Shown in pieces: positions 60,480 through 64,000 of a DNA stretch of 64,000 nucleotides (the stretch's first letter is position 1; each line of letters opens with the position of its first letter). The DNA comes from Rhyacophila brunnea (taxonomy: Eukaryota; Arthropoda; Insecta; Trichoptera; Rhyacophilidae), in assembly GCA_022495005.1 (NCBI GenBank), contig JAGYXB010001324.1, forward strand, positions 4,180,450-4,244,449. The letters run 5' to 3'. The translations under genes and the position numbers were made by a program. Below the pieces are notes generated by a model. The model ran no database searches and had not been told where the DNA came from. It saw only the letters and a list, made by a program, of their open reading frames with translations.

Positions 60480-60930
60480 AAGTTTTCTAGATGCTGTATA
60501 TTAATTACTTCTTCTCTTCGGCTATATCCGCATCTTAGTTGCAGCATATGGATACAATGCGGCGCCTCCAAGAATCTCTGTCACTCTAGTTTTTTTGCAT
60601 CGTTCCAGGTCATACTAGCAGCCCGTAACTCCGCCAGATATGCTATATAGATAGTATTTAGCGGCCATCCAGGACGCCGGAATCCGGTTGGCTTGAAGAA
60701 CAGGTAAACCAGATTGGGATTCTCTTCAGGCACTCGCAGCACGTGGCCGGGCCAGGTACAAAGTTGCGTATTCACTCTCAGCGTGATGGGAGGCTATTTG
60801 GTGCGTTCTTTTATCTCCCGTTACTTCTAAAATTACCGCACACCCAGTATCCGTCGTAAACATCTGTTCTCGAAGCTCAGTATACGGTTGCTCGGAGCCT
60901 TTGTAAGGTGCCATGACATAAAAACTAGTA
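60480..60930 (-). repeat. LINE reverse-transcriptase C-terminal fragments
   Basis: Minus-strand frames read LSFENRCLRRILGV (near 60840-60885) and then, in other frames, TWPGHVLRVPEENPN and AYLAELRAASMTWNDAKK. FENRCLRRILG..R, (W)xGHVLRM and a final TW.DAKK are standard in the C-terminal part of insect non-LTR elements. It is broken by frameshifts. Related to 10890-11270. Confidence 0.6.
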
Positions 60931-62469
60931 AGATATTTAAAATAGCCGCTAGAATGAATACATTGTTGAAAGGAAATGAAAACTGATAATATGATATATC
61001 AATTAATTTATCCATCTGAAGTTGTAGATATCAGTTAATAATTATGTGTTATACCAGTAATTAAATGCTGACTTCAAATGAAAATTGACAATTAAATATT
61101 GAAATAATATATTACCAGTTTTGATTTTTTTAAGTACTATACTATATCCATGGTTCATATTACAATGTCATAGTAAAACTTAGAAGAATAAAATATGTCA
61201 TAAGACGAAATCAATCTTGGGGTTTTAATATAAGTTAAATAAATAGTACACAGCTAATTTGTTATTACTTTGAATACATGCCATGTCTTTACATCAATAA
61301 AAAACAGAAAAACAATTTAATAATGTATAAATATTTATATAAGACTTAACAACGGCTGACATCTACTTAGACACGATAAGCTCCATTTAATTTCCTCTTA
61401 TTTTAAAATTCACCAAGATATATCCTAATAAGTAGGTAAGTATATTACATTTGTACATATAATAAGTAAATCAAGTACTTAACATAAATACTTATACTGT
61501 AAAATTAAATTACAATTGAAGCAGTATATATGGACCCCACAGAGTAATTAACAATATAATAATTTATATAATTATATCGGGTATATACTATATTGACACA
61601 TTTTAATGAAGTCTATTTTTCTTGGTACCTACGTTCAATGAAAAATGTTGTTTTATATTGTAACATAAACAATGGTAATATGCATTGATCTTTCTGATTT
61701 TTAAACTGTGATATCTATTTTATATATCTATTGATTTCTATGTGTATTATTGATACATTATTTATTTCAAATACAATAATTTCAAAACTAACAGTAAATA
61801 ATATATAGAAAGTGTCATGTTGTTTAGTTGGAAAATCTACTAGGAAATTCCATCCAATCCAAATCCAATTTTTACCAGGTGGGTACTTGTAGGTCAGTTA
61901 TTTTTGGAATAAAATGAATCCCTTAAAAAATATGAAATAAGAATAGAATGATAAATATTTGTGAAAATTTACCAAATCAACATGTTTAACGTGAATATTT
62001 TCACACTAAAATGATAAATATTGTTAAGAAAAATATACACAAACAGTTCATTCAGAAGTTATGACGTTTAAAAGATCCCGCGAGTTAACTCGTGCGTGGC
62101 ACTGATCAGTTATGAGGTGATATCAGTTATAATCATTTATGAGGAATGGTTATAAGCCATTGGCACAACCAATTTGGTTTTTGACCTTGAGAACAAAATG
62201 TACTTTTTACACGGAACCAAATCCCACGGCTGCAGAGACGAATGCTTATACAAAATATGGCACAGTGGAATCGCCAGCAAAATCTGTAGGTATCATTATT
62301 TAGATGTAAGTATACATATTATTTTGAATTTCATAAAATTACACTCGTGGGTGTCTAGTAACAGTAAACTATATTAGTAAATTAGATATATCTTGATGAA
62401 CTATAAAATAGTGATGTAATATAGACTTGTTGAAAATATATTAAGCATAATAAAATTTAAAATAAAAAT
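60931..62469. other. Intergenic, mostly unrecognised
   Basis: AT-rich. One plus-strand frame (62174-62377) reads DLENKMYFLHGTKSHGCRDE, then CLYKIWHSG, and its LDVS end sits at a good donor (GATGTAAGTA at about 62305). It could be an orphan exon, but no partner exon or family was recognised. Confidence 0.35.
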
Positions 62470-64000
62470 TTAGAAATTCAGCCTTTCTGGTTCTCTAATA
62501 TTCATAGATCTACTGGTTCTGGGATCTACTATTTCTGGCAGTAGACAATTCATATAAAAGTGATATATCTTTTTTTCAATCGTTTCAATCCAAAATGTCT
62601 CGTCTTTTTTGATTAATTCTATTTTAACAGGAAAATTATGTCCCGTCCAAACTCCAAATAACAGACATCTTTCTTAGTAATATGAAGCTGCCCCTGAATC
62701 TGGAAGTACCAATCGTGATTTTTATCTATTACCATATTCCTGTCTTTATCTACTTTCCAAAATTTAATTTTTTTCTGTACAATAGCTTCATCTGCACTTA
62801 TTCCAGCAGCTGAGAAAGGACATTTTATTTCAATAATTGTATCATCATCGCTGATGCCATCTGGCGTTGCACCGATAAAATCATACACATCATCGATAAA
62901 CAATCCACATCTCTCAATCTTAATTCGTTCTTGTACACTAAGCTGTTGTAAAGCTATTGATTCATTTTCCTTACCATATTTTACCGCTTTCACGTTGGCT
63001 AATGATTGGCTATATAATAAACGTTTTACCAAAGGCCCAAATTTTGTATTTTCTCGCCGCTTACACACCTTCCCAAAAACAGAGGCAGTAAGAAGGTTTC
63101 GTCGCCTTTCTAGCCATTCTGCACATTCAGATTGTAATACAGTGCGTCTTTCTATATCCCTCCTCTCATAGTTTGTTAGTTTGAGTTTTTTCAAAAAAGT
63201 TTCTTTTAACAATTATTGATATTGATTTTTGTCCATATCAGGTTTTTGGCAACTCTATCCATAATCTGGATTAGATAAAGGAACAGAATGTATTGGTTTT
63301 CGCCAAGGTTTTCCTATTTTCTTTTTATTTATTTTCAACCTTCTTGATTCTAAGCGATTTATGAAGGCTTTTGGGCTATTTTTATAAACTTGTTTTTGAA
63401 TTGTGCAATGTAACTTATTTGTATTAAATGCGATTATCGCCGCTGCACATCGTCCCATGTACGATTGTCTTTGAGAGTAGTTAATTCTCTTGCTGCCTAC
63501 AAATTTTGCAATCATGTTATTAAAAGATTCTGAAATATTAGTAGAAAAATTATAAATTAAACTTTTTGAATTTAGCACCAAACGAGAATTATATATCATT
63601 AATTGAGAAAATAGACTGCATTCTTTTAATGCTGGCACATAATTTACATCAAGCATGTCCTCTGTATTTGGTTCATTTGTACAAAAATTTGGTAGACAAG
63701 AAGTATGGTCTCCAAAAACATGGTGCGGTCCATTAATTAAATCTTTTTTCAAAGCGATAACCTTTTCTTCGAAAGTACTATCTTGTAGTTTTCTATACTT
63801 GATTGCACCTATGACGGCTTTCCGCAGACGTCTTTTTCTTGACGCAATGATTTTTCTTACATTCAAGGGATATCTTGTGTCTTTGGTTAATGCCTCTATT
63901 TTGCCACAATAATTTCTAATTAAATGGTTTTTACATTCAACTTTCTCGACAGTTACATTTGGATATGGGTGACAATCAAGAATTTTTTTGTATGTGCTGG
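62470..64000 (-). pseudogene. Mutator-like transposase plus YqaJ nuclease composite, broken
   Basis: One minus-strand coding unit that continues beyond the window. The part 64000-63255 reads ILDCHPYPNVTVEKVECKNH, then KLQDSTFEEK, HHVFGDHTSC, NISESFNNMIAKFVGSKRIN and GRCAAAIIAFN. This is how the conserved region of animal ORFs annotated as Mutator-like transposase ends. After TAG (63255-63257) and TAA (63213-63215), both in the same frame, 63212-62619 gives a YqaJ-type exonuclease: ERRRNLLTASVFGKVCKRRE, GKENESIAL, then GATPDGIS, IIEIKCPFS and WYFQIQGQLHI. These supply the PD-(D/E)XK aspartate, E-x-K and trailing Q motif. A frameshift near 62650 moves the end to another frame (VWTGHNFPVKIELIKKDETF, then CLLPEIVD and stop at 62470). 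The catalytic residues survive, but the ORF is dead as it stands. Confidence 0.7.

Overview
This is a 64 kb piece of an AT-rich insect nuclear genome. It has spliced genes with GT/AG introns of 0.4 to 6 kb, AATAAA poly(A) signals and very many DNA transposons, MITEs and a SINE. A ZAD-type C2H2 zinc-finger gene (an insect-expanded class) and the recurrent short motif TAGGTACCTACC make a moth or butterfly the best guess. The order is an inference; 'insect' is firm.

Three host genes can be assembled exon by exon with matching splice phases. (1) Geranylgeranyl diphosphate synthase (GGPPS, quemao-like) lies on the minus strand in 8 exons from 23360 down to 9317 (316 aa). (2) The signal recognition particle 19 kDa protein (SRP19) lies on the plus strand in 4 exons from 24086 to 31487 (152 aa). 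It is head-to-head with GGPPS across a 725 bp shared upstream region. (3) A ZAD plus 11-finger C2H2 transcription factor lies on the minus strand in 7 exons from 47391 down to 34101 (562 aa). A fourth, doubtful zinc-finger locus lies on the plus strand at 48990-51341. It has two intact fingers, a broken third, and a degenerate partial tandem copy behind it.

Almost everything else is mobile DNA in introns and intergenic space. From left to right: a hAT dimerisation-domain relic (1-535); a hAT MITE with perfect 8 bp target duplication (3444-3681); a palindromic repeat family (5579, 43838, 46475); an internally deleted hAT with 14 bp inverted ends (12477-13468); two pogo/Tigger-like MITEs (15735, 26160); a TIR element with a short ORF (17244-17811); a decayed DUF7869-like ORF (18963-19850); a 1.3 kb tandem duplication whose breakpoint cuts a palindromic MITE (20237-22865); a 96 bp minisatellite (25147-25582); a dead Tc1/mariner element (32386-33293); a tRNA-derived SINE (34524-34755); and a 4.4 kb element with 40 bp inverted ends carrying another decayed DUF7869-like ORF and two nested MITEs (34854-39265). 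Then come two ZBED5-like hAT relics (40589, 47678), the second nested in a TIR element rich in ATTATAGTAC; a mariner fragment (49455-49665); a piggyBac-like non-autonomous element with a recognisable paralogous empty site nearby (49946-50643 and 50801-50835); a Harbinger-like palindromic MITE (52432-52608); and LINE scraps.

The right edge holds a minus-strand ORF that runs off the window: a Mutator-like transposase region joined in frame to a YqaJ-type PD-(D/E)XK nuclease, broken by two stop codons and one frameshift. The most unusual items are this transposase-nuclease composite, the TIR-bounded DUF7869-like element, and the two cases where related copies preserve an unoccupied insertion site.
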